Source: Streptomyces pluripotens (GTDB taxonomy: Bacteria > Actinomycetota > Actinomycetes > Streptomycetales > Streptomycetaceae). Taken from it: a DNA stretch of 64,000 bases. Below the pieces are notes generated by a model. It was not told the origin of the DNA, did not search any database, and worked only from the letters and a program-made list of their open reading frames with translations. This document shows positions 42,517 through 52,780 of this stretch, one piece after another. The stretch is from positions 2,356,001-2,420,000 of the forward strand of contig NZ_CP021080.1 of assembly GCF_000802245.2 (NCBI RefSeq). Reading direction: 5' to 3'. Position 1 is the first letter of the stretch. The number at the start of each line of letters is the position of its first letter. The position numbers were made by a program, and so were the translations under genes.

Positions 42517-43353
42517 TCACAGCTCTTTCGCCAGCCTGTGGATGAAGTCGCGCGACCGGTCGGGATCGAGCGACACAGCCTCCACTTTACGGAAACGCGT
42601 TCGAAAGGCGCCGAGTTGCGCTTCGGAATCGATGAACGCCGAGCCATGGGGAACGTCTCGCACCACCGTGTCCAGCTTGGGAACAGCGCCGCCCACGTAC
42701 GTCATCGAACTGGCGGCCCTGGCGAAGCCGTCCAGGTCGAAGGGGATGACACGCACGGTGATGTTGTCCGACTGTGACACTTCGAGCACCTTGCCGAGTT
42801 GGGCACGGGAGGCTGTACGGTCGCTGACTCTGATGCGCAGTGCCGCCTCGTGGACCAGCAACTCGTACGGCACGGTGATCGACTGACGCCTCAGCCGATG
42901 CTGCACGCGCAGTTCCATCTCGTCCTGCGCAAGTTCAGGCACACGAGCAGAGAAGACGGCGCGGGCGTAGTCCTCTGTCTGAAGCAGGCCCGGCACATAG
43001 AGGATCGCCACCTCGTTCAGGAACAAGGCGTGATGTTCCAGTTCGGCGAGGTCCAGGAAGGACGTCGGCAGCAGATCCCGATACCTCTCCCACCATCCCC
43101 GAGTCCGATCGGTCGCCACAGCGATGAGGGCGTCGACGAACACCTGGTCCGTGCAGGCGTAGTGGGATGCGAGGCGACGCAGTCGCTGTTCGCTCACACC
43201 AGCGAACCCTGATTCGATCTGGCTGATCTGGACCCTGTTCACGCCGAGCAGCGCTGCCGCCTCGACGGCGGTAAGTCCCGCCGCCTCGCGGAGCTTGCGC
43301 AACTCGACTCCCAGACGCGACTGGCGCGCGGTTGGTTCGCGTCTGAGGACCAT
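42517..43353 (-). CDS. XRE-family regulator with DUF5753 domain
   Basis: 278 residues. HTH in residues about 15-72: LGVELRKLREAAGLTAVEAA and VNRVQISQIESGFAGVSEQR. The C-terminal DUF5753 domain is recognised by YVPGLLQTEDYARAVFSARV and VRVIPFDLDGFARAASSMTY. This HTH plus DUF397 pair is a frequent Streptomyces module of the WhiJ/AbaA type. The two genes are translationally coupled or nearly so. Confidence 0.9.
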   Translation of the reverse strand: MVLRREPTARQSRLGVELRKLREAAGLTAVEAAALLGVNRVQISQIESGFAGVSEQRLRRLASHYACTDQVFVDALIAVATDRTRGWWERYRDLLPTSFLDLAELEHHALFLNEVAILYVPGLLQTEDYARAVFSARVPELAQDEMELRVQHRLRRQSITVPYELLVHEAALRIRVSDRTASRAQLGKVLEVSQSDNITVRVIPFDLDGFARAASSMTYVGGAVPKLDTVVRDVPHGSAFIDSEAQLGAFRTRFRKVEAVSLDPDRSRDFIHRLAKEL

Positions 43354-43602
43354 CCGCCGCTCCTTGCATCAATACAGCCAACAACACGACTCGTTCGAGG
43401 GCAGATTACGCGATCAGCTTGCTTGGGATTACAGGCAAGACCTACCGTCAGTGACGCATCGCGCACGCAGCGGAAGTGCACCGCTCCGCCCTGCCATGAC
43501 GGCTGCGGCACTGCCACCGCATGCGAAATCCCCACTCAACCAATGGAGTTGATCGCGCATGCCTGAAAACGACCCCCTGGACTACACCCCTCTACATCCC
43601 CA

Positions 43603-44334
43603 ATGACCCGCGAGCGGTCACGGTGTGCCGCCGTGCCCTATCTGCTGGTGGTGGAGTCCCAAGGGAAGGCGGACGAGCGCAAGCGGGGCAGCTGGCCGTA
43701 CTACCTCTCCTACCTCTACGAAAAGTACCGGTGCGAACCGGTGCTCATCGTGATCACCCAGAGCAGTGCCACGGCGCGCTGGGCGTCCCGCCCGATCCGG
43801 TTCGGGTTCCGGGACTGGCATTCGCTGACCGTACGGCCCCTGGTGCTCGGCCCGGACAACGTACCCGTGATCACCGACGAGCGGCAGGCCGAACAGGACG
43901 TCCCCCTCGCGGTGCTCTCGGCGATGACGCACGGACGCGGACCGCGGGCTGCGGCCATACTGGAATCCCTGGCAGCCGCCCTGCGGACCATCGACCGCGA
44001 CAGCGCCGCAGTCTTCGTGCAGTTCGTCGACTCCTGCCTGGCCGACCCCCAGGCGAAGCAGATGTGGAGGGATCTGATGACGGCGATCCAGTACTTCTGG
44101 CGACACCCCCTGGCAGAACAAGTGCGAGAAGAAGGGCGAGAAGAAGGGCGGGAGGAAGGGCGGGTCGAGGATCGCCAGGAGATGACCCTGCGCATCCTGC
44201 AATGGCGCGGCATCCCCGTGACCGACACGGTCCGCGAACGAGTACAGGCCTGCACGGACCTCGCCCAGCTCGAAGCATGGGCTCAACGGGCTGTGCACGC
44301 CGCGGACGCGAGGGAACTGTTCGCCGGAGAATGA
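43603..44334 (+). CDS. Rpn-like PD-(D/E)XK nuclease family protein, N-terminally truncated
   Basis: 243 residues. The sequence YLLVVESQGKADERKRGSWP matches the E-x-Q/K nuclease core strand of Streptomyces proteins related to recombination-promoting (Rpn) nucleases. Later blocks fit too: RPLVLGPDNVPVITDERQA, and the tail with EEGREEGREEG and a VRERV helix. From memory, relatives have about 60 more residues at the N-terminus with an Asp of the active site; here the frame upstream is closed, so the gene looks 5'-truncated and may be inactive. Confidence 0.65.
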   Translation: MTRERSRCAAVPYLLVVESQGKADERKRGSWPYYLSYLYEKYRCEPVLIVITQSSATARWASRPIRFGFRDWHSLTVRPLVLGPDNVPVITDERQAEQDVPLAVLSAMTHGRGPRAAAILESLAAALRTIDRDSAAVFVQFVDSCLADPQAKQMWRDLMTAIQYFWRHPLAEQVREEGREEGREEGRVEDRQEMTLRILQWRGIPVTDTVRERVQACTDLAQLEAWAQRAVHAADARELFAGE

Positions 44335-44930
44335 GAAGCGGCCGTGGGCGGACCTCGTACCGCCTGCCGGCTCCTCCTCCAGCGCTTCCGGGCCGGGTTC
44401 GCCCGGCCGGCGGCGCGTGTCCGACCAGCGCGGCGCCGGCCGACCGTCACATCGCGTACTCGACGCATCGCACCACCGTCTCCACCACCGTCTCCACCGG
44501 CATCTCCACCGGCATCTCCCGCCGCTGTCGGGCCCACAGCCGCTCGTTGAAGAGCTCGGCCTCGATAGGGCCGGTGCACCCGGCGGCCTCCGCGCACTCC
44601 CTCCGCTTCCGGACGCCGATGAGGCCGTCCAGGACCTGGCCGCCACCGCTGACGGACGCCTTCCCGTAACGACGGGCGCCTTCCAGTAACGAGGTCGTCC
44701 AGTCGACGAGCTGGAAGCGCGATCCGGTCGGCCGCGTCGGCGCGGTCGGGAGGAGAAGCCGGCTCCCGGACAGAGGCCGCTACAAGACCGTGTCCTCTTC
44801 GAGTCGTTCGAGGTGGCGAACAACCAGGGCCGGTGGCCTTAAGGTCTGCTCGAACGTCTCTCGGAACCAGGGTCGGGGCCTGGCTGTCTACGAGGGCGTA
44901 CGACGTGATGCGTGACCGGAGGACGACGAG
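44335..44930. other. Gene-free spacer with a short tandem repeat
   Basis: Nearly 600 bp without a supported gene. At 44471-44518 a 12-bp unit is repeated four times: twice caccaccgtctc and twice caccggcatctc. The rest is GC-rich and shows no promoter or RNA gene I can name; the promoter of the LacI gene should be near 44850-44920. Confidence 0.5.
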
Positions 44931-45977
44931 ATGACGGTGACCCTGGCGGACGTGGCGGCCCGCGCCCAGGTCTCCCCCGCGACGGTGTCGCGCGTACTGA
45001 ACGGCAACTATCCGGTCGCCGCTTCGACCCGCGAACGCGTACTGCGGGCGGTGGACGAACTGGACTACGTCCTCAACGGCCCGGCCAGCTCGCTCGCCGC
45101 CGCCACCTCCGACCTGGTCGGCATCCTCGTCAACGACATCGCCGACCCGTTCTTCGGGATCATGGCGAGCGCGATCCAGTCCGAGATCACGGGACCGGGC
45201 GGGCGGGCGGGCGGCGAACGACTCGCGGTCGTCTGCAGCACCGGCGGCTGTCCCGAGCGCGAGCTGACGTACCTGACCCTGCTCCAGCGGCAGCGGGCGG
45301 CGGCCGTGGTGCTGACCGGCGGCGCCGTCAAGGACGCGCCGCACGCGGCGGCGGTCGCGGCGAAGATGCGGAAACTGGGGGACGCCGGGACCCGGGTGGT
45401 GCTGTGTGGTCGCCCGCCCGTACCCGGCACCGAGGCCATAGCCCTGACCTTCGACAACCGCGAGGGCGCCCGCGCGCTGACCGAGCACCTGATCGGCCTC
45501 GGTCACCGCCACCTCGGCTACATCGCCGGCCCCGCGGAACGCACGACGACCCAACACCGGCTGGAGGGCCATCGCGCGGCGCTGGCGGCGGCCGGTGTCG
45601 AGGAGGAGCCGAACTGGACCGTACACGGCCGGTACGACCGCCGGTCGGGCTACGAGGCCACCCTGGAACTGCTGCGCCGCGACCCGTCCCTGACGGCGAT
45701 CGTGGCCGCGAACGATTCCGTGGCGCTGGGGGCGTGCGCGGCACTGCGGGATTCGGGACTGCGCATCCCGGACGACGTGTCGGTGGCCGGGTTCGACGAC
45801 CTCCCCTTCAGCATCGACGTGGTGCCCTCCCTCACGACGGTGCGGTTGCCGCTGTCGGAGACAAGTGCCCGGGCCGGACGCGTCGCGATGGGGCGCGAGG
45901 AGCCGCCGCCCGGGGGGATCGCCTCGGTTCGGGGGGAGTTGATGGTGCGGGGATCCACGGGGGTGCCACGGGGGTGA
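44931..45977 (+). CDS. LacI-family transcriptional regulator
   Basis: 348 residues. N-terminal HTH and hinge: TLADVAARAQVSPATVSRVL, NGNYPVAASTRERVLRAVDE. The periplasmic-binding-like ligand domain follows (LVGILVNDIADPFFGIMASA; VSVAGFDDLPFSIDVVPSLT). Sugar-responsive repressors of this type usually control adjacent carbohydrate genes, so the GH3 hexosaminidase 290 bp downstream on the same strand is a plausible target. Start at ATG 44931 with ggaggacgacgag before it. Confidence 0.9.
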   Translation: MTVTLADVAARAQVSPATVSRVLNGNYPVAASTRERVLRAVDELDYVLNGPASSLAAATSDLVGILVNDIADPFFGIMASAIQSEITGPGGRAGGERLAVVCSTGGCPERELTYLTLLQRQRAAAVVLTGGAVKDAPHAAAVAAKMRKLGDAGTRVVLCGRPPVPGTEAIALTFDNREGARALTEHLIGLGHRHLGYIAGPAERTTTQHRLEGHRAALAAAGVEEEPNWTVHGRYDRRSGYEATLELLRRDPSLTAIVAANDSVALGACAALRDSGLRIPDDVSVAGFDDLPFSIDVVPSLTTVRLPLSETSARAGRVAMGREEPPPGGIASVRGELMVRGSTGVPRG

Positions 45978-46269
45978 CGGGCGGGCGTGTGCGGCAACGC
46001 TCCGTCGACGGGGATCGGGGGCACCGCCACGCGCCGGTCACACCCGCTTCCTGCGGCTGCTGGACGAGGCGGCGCAGGACGCGGTGGGACACGTCACGCG
46101 GGGAGTGTCGCTGGCGCGGAGAGCGGCCTTTTGCCGGCACGCCCCCTCCGCTGCGCCGGGGTGATCCTTCCCGCGGGTACTGTGCGTTTCCGTGACGGAA
46201 AGGGACTTCCCGGGCGCTGGAGGCTTCTCGGGAGTTTCCTTCAGTGGTTCTCCTCCGGAAGGAGTGCGC

Positions 46270-48324
46270 GTGCACGACACCAGGACGGGAACCCCGGGAA
46301 ACTCACACGTCGCAGGGGACGCGGGCAACGCGGGAGCCACGGGAACCCCGGGAAACGAGGACCTCACGGAGTTCACGGGACGTGCGGAGAGCACGGGGCA
46401 CGGGGGGAGCTCAGGAGTCGTAGGCAGCGCGGGGAGTCCCCAAGGAACCGCACGGCCCTCCAGACGAGCCGTCCTCGCCGCGACCGCGGGTCTCACCGCC
46501 GCGCTGACGGTACCGACGGCGGCTAGCACCACCGCGCCCGACGACAGCCGGCTGCGCGCCCTGATCTCCCGGATGACGCTCCCGGAGAAGGTCGGCCAGC
46601 TCTTCGTGATGCGGGTCTACGGCCACTCCGCCACCGCCCCCGACCAGTCCGACGTCGATGCCAACCTGGCGGAGGCCGGGGTCCGAACCGCCGCCGAGCT
46701 GATCGCGAGGTACCGGGTCGGTGGGGTCATCTACTTCACCTGGGCGCACAACACCCGCAACCCGCACCAGATCGCGGACCTGTCCAACGGCATCCAACGA
46801 GCCTCCCTGGACCAGCCGCGCGGACTGCCGGTGCTGATCGCGGCCGACCAGGAGCACGGGGCGGTCTGCCGGATCGGCAGACCCGCGACCCTCTTCCCCG
46901 GCGCCATGGCGATCGGCGCGGGCGCGCAGGGCCGCACGGTACTGCTCCAGGAAGGGGGCGGAGGGGGAGGGGTGGACGACGGCTGCCGCGACGCCCACGC
47001 CCTCGGCCGGATCTCCGGCGCTGAACTGCGCGCGATGGGCGTCAACCAGGACTACTCCCCCGATGCCGACGTCAACGTCAACCCGGCCAACCCGGTCATC
47101 GGCGTGCGGTCCTTCGGCGCCGACCCGGACGCGGTGGCCGCACTGGTGGCCGCCGAGGTGACGGGCTATCAGAGGGCCCGGGTCGCGGCGACCGCCAAGC
47201 ACTTCCCCGGCCATGGGGACACCTCCGTCGACAGCCACCACGGCTTCCCGGTCATCACCCACACCCGGAAGCGGTGGGAAGCGCTCGACGCGGTGCCGTT
47301 CCGGGCCGCGATCGCGGCGGGCGTCGACTCGATCATGACCGCGCACATCGAGTTCCCGGCCCTCGATGCGTCCGGCGACCCGGCCACCCTCTCCCACCCG
47401 GTCCTGACCGGCATCTTGCGCGGCGAACTCGGCTACGACGGGGTCGTCGTCACCGACTCGCTGCGCATGGCGGGCGTCCGCACGAAGTACGGCGACGACC
47501 GGGTGCCGGTGCTCGCCCTGAAGGCCGGTGCGGACCAACTCCTCGACCCGCCCTCCATCGACGTGGCCTGGCACGCGGTGCTGCAGTCCGTGCAGAACGG
47601 CGAACTGACCGAGGCGCGCCTCGACGAATCGATCCTGCGTATCCTGCGCCTCAAGACCCGGCTCGGGCTCTTCGACGACCCCTACGCCAGCCGGTCGGAC
47701 ATCGACCGCGTGGTGGGAACCGAGGCCCACCTGGCTGCCGCCGACCGAGTCGCCGAGCGGACCACCACCCTGTTGGTCAACGAGGGCGGCCTGCTCCCCC
47801 TCCGTCCCCGTGCGGGACACCGGGTGCTGGTCGCCGGGGCCGATCCCGCCTCGCCGTCCGGCACCACCGGACCTCCCACCCGCGTCCTGGCCACTGCCCT
47901 CGCCGAACTGGGTTTCACCGCCACGGCCCTGCCGACCGGCAGCTCTCCCTCGGACGCGATCGTCGCCGAGGCGGTCGCGGCGGCGCGGGACGCCGACACC
48001 GTGGTCGTGGCCACGTACGACGTGATGGCGGACGGCTCGCAGCAAACCCTGGTGGAGGAGTTGCTGGCCACCGGCAGGCCGGTGGTGGCGGTAGCCGTCC
48101 GCAACCCGTACGACGTCGCCTGCTTCCCCGCGGTCCAGGGGTTCCTGGCGACCTATTGCTGGACCGACACCGCTCTGCGTGCCGCCGCCCGGGTGATCGC
48201 CGGGCGTGTGTCCCCGCGCGGGAGGCTGCCGGTCCCGGTGCGGCGGGCGGACGATTCCACGCAGGTGCTGTATCCGATCGGCTACGGGTTGACGTACGAG
48301 ACGTGCAGGACGCGCCGGACGTAA
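46270..48324 (+). CDS. Secreted GH3-family beta-N-acetylhexosaminidase (NagZ-like)
   Basis: 684 residues from GTG 46270, chosen because ggaaggag lies 5 nt upstream; the frame is open to 46192. A low-complexity Gly/Thr/Asn leader is followed by a twin-arginine signal (RPSRRAVLAATAGLTAALTV), so the enzyme is exported folded. GH3 blocks: GLPVLIAADQEHGAVCRIG, AKHFPGHGDTSVDSHHGFP with the His-Asp catalytic loop of NagZ types, GYDGVVVTDSLRMAGV with the nucleophile Asp, and a C-terminal domain. A Gly-rich insert (VLLQEGGGGGGVDDG) interrupts the usual short loop before RDAHALGRISGAELRAMG. Confidence 0.88.
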   Translation: MHDTRTGTPGNSHVAGDAGNAGATGTPGNEDLTEFTGRAESTGHGGSSGVVGSAGSPQGTARPSRRAVLAATAGLTAALTVPTAASTTAPDDSRLRALISRMTLPEKVGQLFVMRVYGHSATAPDQSDVDANLAEAGVRTAAELIARYRVGGVIYFTWAHNTRNPHQIADLSNGIQRASLDQPRGLPVLIAADQEHGAVCRIGRPATLFPGAMAIGAGAQGRTVLLQEGGGGGGVDDGCRDAHALGRISGAELRAMGVNQDYSPDADVNVNPANPVIGVRSFGADPDAVAALVAAEVTGYQRARVAATAKHFPGHGDTSVDSHHGFPVITHTRKRWEALDAVPFRAAIAAGVDSIMTAHIEFPALDASGDPATLSHPVLTGILRGELGYDGVVVTDSLRMAGVRTKYGDDRVPVLALKAGADQLLDPPSIDVAWHAVLQSVQNGELTEARLDESILRILRLKTRLGLFDDPYASRSDIDRVVGTEAHLAAADRVAERTTTLLVNEGGLLPLRPRAGHRVLVAGADPASPSGTTGPPTRVLATALAELGFTATALPTGSSPSDAIVAEAVAAARDADTVVVATYDVMADGSQQTLVEELLATGRPVVAVAVRNPYDVACFPAVQGFLATYCWTDTALRAAARVIAGRVSPRGRLPVPVRRADDSTQVLYPIGYGLTYETCRTRRT

Positions 48325-48409
48325 CCCACTCGACCGACGGCGACGAGGGGGCCGTACACGGTCAGCCACCCGGGAACGCAAGCCGGGCGCGGGTCACCCC
48401 GTCAGGGAC

Positions 48410-48802
48410 TCAGCACAGGATCCAGCCCGAACTGACGGCATACCGGCCCACCGCGCCCTTGATCCGCACGCAGCGGTGACCGGCGTGCACGACCACCGGA
48501 CCGGCGTAGTACTTGTAGCGGCCCTTGTCGACGACCGGCCGGTTGCCGCGCGCCTGCACGCTGACGGACATCGTGCTGGTGGTGCCGGGGCGTCTGGTGA
48601 CCGTGACCACGCAGAGGTAACCGCCGTGCCGGTAGACGTACGTGGTGCCAGTACGGAACGGCAGGGTCCGCACCTCGCGTCCCGCGCAACCGTGGGCCGT
48701 GACGGCCTGCGCGGTCCCCGCCGCGGTGAAGGCGAGCGCCCCGGACGCGGTCAGCACGGCCGCAGCGAGCGCCAACCGTCGGCGTATCGCACCACTGCCC
48801 AC
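48410..48802 (-). CDS. Small secreted protein, unknown function
   Basis: 130 residues from GTG 48802 (gggggagg 6 nt upstream; frame open to 48823). Signal peptide RRLALAAAVLTASGALAFTA followed by an AQA cleavage site. The mature part has four Cys (HGCAGREV, GGYLCVVTV, GHRCVRIK and the final Cys) and a beta-rich pattern TTYVYRHGGYLCVVTVTR, fitting a small disulfide-bonded extracellular protein. No family recognised. Confidence 0.78.
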   Translation of the reverse strand: MGSGAIRRRLALAAAVLTASGALAFTAAGTAQAVTAHGCAGREVRTLPFRTGTTYVYRHGGYLCVVTVTRRPGTTSTMSVSVQARGNRPVVDKGRYKYYAGPVVVHAGHRCVRIKGAVGRYAVSSGWILC

Positions 48803-48946
48803 TGTCGTCCTCCCCCGTACCACGCCGCGCGTCCGTACTGATGTACGACGCGTGGGATGTGCCGGATGGTTGCACGGCGGTCAGTGGCACGCGCCGGTGT
48901 GTCCTCAGCGAGGGGCGTCGAGGTCACCCGGGCACGCCGACCCGGG

Positions 48947-51900
48947 TCACGGGGACACGCCGACCGGCTCCTCGGGCTCGGACCGCCCCACGAAGGTCCG
49001 CCACAACTCGGCGTACCGGCCGCCGCGGGCCAGCAGTTCCGTGTGGGTGCCGTCCTCCACGATCCGACCGTGGTCCATGACCACCACCCGGTCGGCGCGG
49101 GCCGCGGTGGTCAGCCGGTGCGCCACCACCAGCGTCGTACGGCGGCCCGACAGACGATCGGTGGCCTGGTTGACCTGGGCCTCCGTGGCCAGGTCAAGGG
49201 CAGCCGTGGCCTCGTCGAGGAGCAGGATGTCGGGATCGACGAGCGCGGCACGGGCGAGGGCGATCAGCTGGCGCTGGCCCGCCGAGAGGTTGCGCCCGCG
49301 CTCGGCCACCTCGTGCAGATAGCCGCCCTCCAGCGTGGCGATCATCTCGTGCGCGCCGACCGACCGCGCCGCCGCCTCCACCTGGGAGTCGGTGGCCCCG
49401 GGGCGGCCGTAGGCGATGGCGTCGCGGATCGTACCGGGGAAGAGATACGCCTCCTGCGGCACGACCCCGAGCCGGTGCCGGTACTTAGTGAGGTCCAGGG
49501 CGCGCAGGTCCGTGCCGTCCACCGTGACCCGGCCGGCCGTGGGGTCGTAGAACCGGGCCACCAGTTTCACCAGCGTCGACTTGCCGGCCCCCGTCTCGCC
49601 GACGAACGCGACCGTCTGCCCGGCCGGGATCACCAGGTCGATGCCGGACAGCGCCTCCTCGTCGGCGCCGTACGCGAAGCGGACGTCCTCGAAGGCGATG
49701 TCACCGCGCAGGGTGGGGACGTCGAGCGGCTCCTCGGCGGACCTCGTGGAGGTCGGCTCGCGCAGCAGCTCCTGGATGCGTCCCAGCGAAACCGTGGCCT
49801 GCTGGTAGCCGTCGAAGACCTGGGAGAGCTGCTGGACGGGGGCGAAGAACAGGTCGATGTAGAGGAGATAGGCGACGAGCGCACCCGTCGTCAGGGTGGC
49901 CGCCGCCACCCGGTCCGCGCCCGCGATCAGCACGGATGCCGCGGCGACCGAGGACAGCAGTTGGACGAAGGGGAAGTAGACCGATATCAGCCACTGGCCG
50001 CGGACGCGGGCGCGCCGGTAGCCGTCACTGCGCTCGGCGAACCGCCGCCCGCCGTCGCCCTCCCGCTGGAAGGCCTGCACGATCCGCAGCCCGGCTACCG
50101 TCTCCTGGAGGTCGGCGTTGACCGACGACACGCGTTCACGGGCGAGCTCGTACGCCTTCACGCTCGCCCGGCGGAAGAAGAAGGTGCCGACGACGAGCAG
50201 GGGCAGGGTCGCGAAGACGACCAGGGCGAGCTGTACGTCGATCACCAGCAGGGCGACCATGATGCCCAAGAAGGTGACGACCGAGACGAACGCCGTGACC
50301 AGACCGGTCTGCAGGAACGTCGACAGCGCATCGACGTCCGTCGTCATCCGGGTCATGATCCGGCCGGTCAGCTCGCGCTCGTAGTAGTCGAGGCCGAGCC
50401 GTTGGAGCTGCGCGAAGATCTTCAGCCGCAGAGCGTAGAGGACGCGTTCACCGGTGCGGCCGGTCATCAGGGTTGCGCCGGTCTGCGCGGCCCACTGCGC
50501 CAGCACGGTCAGCAGGCCCAGCAAGGACGCGGCCCACACGGCGCCGACGGCCGTCCTGCTGACGCCCTGGTCGATGCCGTGTCGGATCAGCACCGGCAAC
50601 AGCAGTCCGGCGCCCGCGTCCAGGGCAACCAGCAGCAGGCAGAGAAGGAGGGGGAGGCCGAAGCCCCGCAGCAGGCGGCGCAGGCCGTAGGAGTCCTCCG
50701 GGCGGACCGCCCGGGCTTCGTCGACGCCGGGGACGTCGGCGGCCGGGGGCAGCGCCTCCACCTGGGCGAGGAGTTCCGGGGTGGCCGGGGTACCGGACAG
50801 GGCCAGGTCCTTGGGCTCGCGGTCGCCGGTCCACAGCCTGGGCGTCACCCCGCGCTCGGCGTCGAACTCGGCGTCCAGCTCCTCACGGACGGAGGTGTCC
50901 TCCTGCGGCTCGGCCGGGCGGGCATGGCCCGGGGAGACACCGCCCAGCTCGTCCGGGTCGGTGAGCAGCCGGCGGTAGAGGGCCGACCTCTGCTGCAGTT
51001 CCTCGTGGGTGCCGAGGTCGGCGAGCCGGCCGCCGTCCAGGACGGCGATCCGGTCGGCGAGGTTGAGGGTGGAGCGGCGGTGGGCGATGAGCAGGGTGGT
51101 GCGGCCTTCCATGACCTGCTTCAGGGCCTCGTGGATCTCGTGTTCCACCCGGGCGTCCACGGCCGAGGTGGCGTCGTCCAGGACCAGCAGGCGCGGGTCG
51201 GTGAGCAGGGCCCGGGCCAGCGCGACGCGCTGGCGCTGGCCGCCGGAGAGGGTGAGGCCATGCTCTCCGACCTTGGTGTCGTAGCCGTTCGGGAGGACTT
51301 TGATGAAGCGGTCGGCCTGGGCGGCGCGGGCGGCGGCCTCGATCTCCTCCTGGGTGGCGTCCGGCCGGCCGTAGGCGATGTTGGCGCGCACGGTGTCGGA
51401 GAAGAGGAAGGAGTCCTCCGGGACCAGGCCGATAGCGGACCGCAGCGAGTCCAAGGTCAGCTCGCGCACGTCATGGCCGCCGATCAGGACGGCGCCATGG
51501 GTGACGTCGTAGAAGCGCGGGAGAAGCAGGGAGAGGGTGGACTTGCCGGAGCCGGAGGAACCGACGACGGCGAGGGTCTCACCCGGCCTGATCTCGAAGC
51601 TGAGCCCGTCCAGGACCCCGGGTCCGCTGCCGTACCCGAAGGAGACGTCGTCGAACTCGACGGTCGCGGGGGCGTCGGCGGGCAGGGTCTTCGTGCCGCC
51701 GCTCAGTGTCGGTTCGGTGTCGATCAGTTCCAGCACCCGCTCGGTGCCGGCTCGGGCCTGCTGGCCGACCGTGAGGACCACCGCGAGCATGCGGACCGGT
51801 CCGACGAGCTGGGCGAGGTAGGTGGAGAAGGCGACGAAGGTGCCCAGGGTGATGTGCCCGCGGACGGCCAGCCAGCCGCCGAGGGCCAGCATCGCGACCT

Positions 51901-52690
51901 GACCGAGCGCCGGGACGGCCTGCAGGGCGGGGGTGTACTTGCTGTTCAGTCGTACCGTGCGCAGGCGTCCGGCGAAGAGCCGGCGCCCGACCTCCCGCAG
52001 TTTTCCGGTCTCCTGCGCCTCCTGGCCGAAGCCCTTCACCACGCGTACGCCGCTGACGGCGCCGTCGACCACGCCCGCGACGGCGGCGGCCTGGGCCTGC
52101 GCGAACCAGGTGGCGGGGTGGAGCCTGCTGCGGCTGCGCTTGGCTATGTATCCGAGCGCCGGCGCGACGGCGAGGGCGACCAGGGTCAGCGGGAGCGACA
52201 GCCACGCCATGATCACCAGAGAGATCAGGAAGAGCAGGACGTTGCCGATGGTCATCGGGAGCATGAAGAGCAAGCCCTGGATCAGCTGGAGGTCGCTGGT
52301 GGCCCGTCCTACCACCTGCCCGGTGGACAACTCGTCCTGGCGACGGCCGTCGAGGCGGGTGATCGCGCCGTACATCTCGGTGCGCAGGTCGTGCTGCACG
52401 TCGAGGGCGAGCCGTCCACCGTAGAAGCGGCGGATGTAGGTGAGGGCGTAGACCAGCAGGGCCGCGCCGATCAGGGTGCCCGCCCAGGGCGCCATGGCGC
52501 GACTGTGGTTGCCGATCACGTCGTCGATGATCACCTTGGTGATCAGCGGGACGACCGCCATGACGGCCATTCCGGCGAGGGAGGAGCCGAGAGCGAGGAC
52601 GACGTCCCGGGGATACCGCCAGGCGTACCCCACCAGCCTTCGCGCCCATCCGGGTCTCCCCGGTCCGGCTCCACCCTGTTGCGGTCCCAC
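48947..52690 (-). CDS. Fused heterodimer-type ABC exporter (TMD-NBD-TMD-NBD)
   Basis: 1247 residues from GTG 52690 (gggagg upstream; frame open to 52732), twice the usual half-transporter. Half 1 has six membrane segments and an NBD with Walker [14 protein letters not shown], signature [15 protein letters not shown], and Walker [16 protein letters not shown]. Half 2 repeats the plan with Walker [14 protein letters not shown], signature [14 protein letters not shown] and Walker [15 protein letters not shown]. In half 1 the catalytic Glu after Walker B is Asp, so only one ATP site should be fully hydrolytic, as in heterodimeric multidrug exporters. An acidic linker ([20 protein letters not shown]) joins the halves. 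Confidence 0.93.
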   Translation of the reverse strand: MGPQQGGAGPGRPGWARRLVGYAWRYPRDVVLALGSSLAGMAVMAVVPLITKVIIDDVIGNHSRAMAPWAGTLIGAALLVYALTYIRRFYGGRLALDVQHDLRTEMYGAITRLDGRRQDELSTGQVVGRATSDLQLIQGLLFMLPMTIGNVLLFLISLVIMAWLSLPLTLVALAVAPALGYIAKRSRSRLHPATWFAQAQAAAVAGVVDGAVSGVRVVKGFGQEAQETGKLREVGRRLFAGRLRTVRLNSKYTPALQAVPALGQVAMLALGGWLAVRGHITLGTFVAFSTYLAQLVGPVRMLAVVLTVGQQARAGTERVLELIDTEPTLSGGTKTLPADAPATVEFDDVSFGYGSGPGVLDGLSFEIRPGETLAVVGSSGSGKSTLSLLLPRFYDVTHGAVLIGGHDVRELTLDSLRSAIGLVPEDSFLFSDTVRANIAYGRPDATQEEIEAAARAAQADRFIKVLPNGYDTKVGEHGLTLSGGQRQRVALARALLTDPRLLVLDDATSAVDARVEHEIHEALKQVMEGRTTLLIAHRRSTLNLADRIAVLDGGRLADLGTHEELQQRSALYRRLLTDPDELGGVSPGHARPAEPQEDTSVREELDAEFDAERGVTPRLWTGDREPKDLALSGTPATPELLAQVEALPPAADVPGVDEARAVRPEDSYGLRRLLRGFGLPLLLCLLLVALDAGAGLLLPVLIRHGIDQGVSRTAVGAVWAASLLGLLTVLAQWAAQTGATLMTGRTGERVLYALRLKIFAQLQRLGLDYYERELTGRIMTRMTTDVDALSTFLQTGLVTAFVSVVTFLGIMVALLVIDVQLALVVFATLPLLVVGTFFFRRASVKAYELARERVSSVNADLQETVAGLRIVQAFQREGDGGRRFAERSDGYRRARVRGQWLISVYFPFVQLLSSVAAASVLIAGADRVAAATLTTGALVAYLLYIDLFFAPVQQLSQVFDGYQQATVSLGRIQELLREPTSTRSAEEPLDVPTLRGDIAFEDVRFAYGADEEALSGIDLVIPAGQTVAFVGETGAGKSTLVKLVARFYDPTAGRVTVDGTDLRALDLTKYRHRLGVVPQEAYLFPGTIRDAIAYGRPGATDSQVEAAARSVGAHEMIATLEGGYLHEVAERGRNLSAGQRQLIALARAALVDPDILLLDEATAALDLATEAQVNQATDRLSGRRTTLVVAHRLTTAARADRVVVMDHGRIVEDGTHTELLARGGRYAELWRTFVGRSEPEEPVGVSP

Positions 52691-52780
52691 GCAGGTGCCT
52701 CCCGTTCGTCCTGTTCTACCGGAAGGCACCAACGCGCAACGCAGCGGATTTCATCCCCCACGCGCGGACGGACGTGGACG

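Noticed and set aside
44471..44518. Possible CRISPR or regulatory array
   Set aside because: Only four adjacent 12-bp units with no spacers and no cas genes; a simple tandem repeat.
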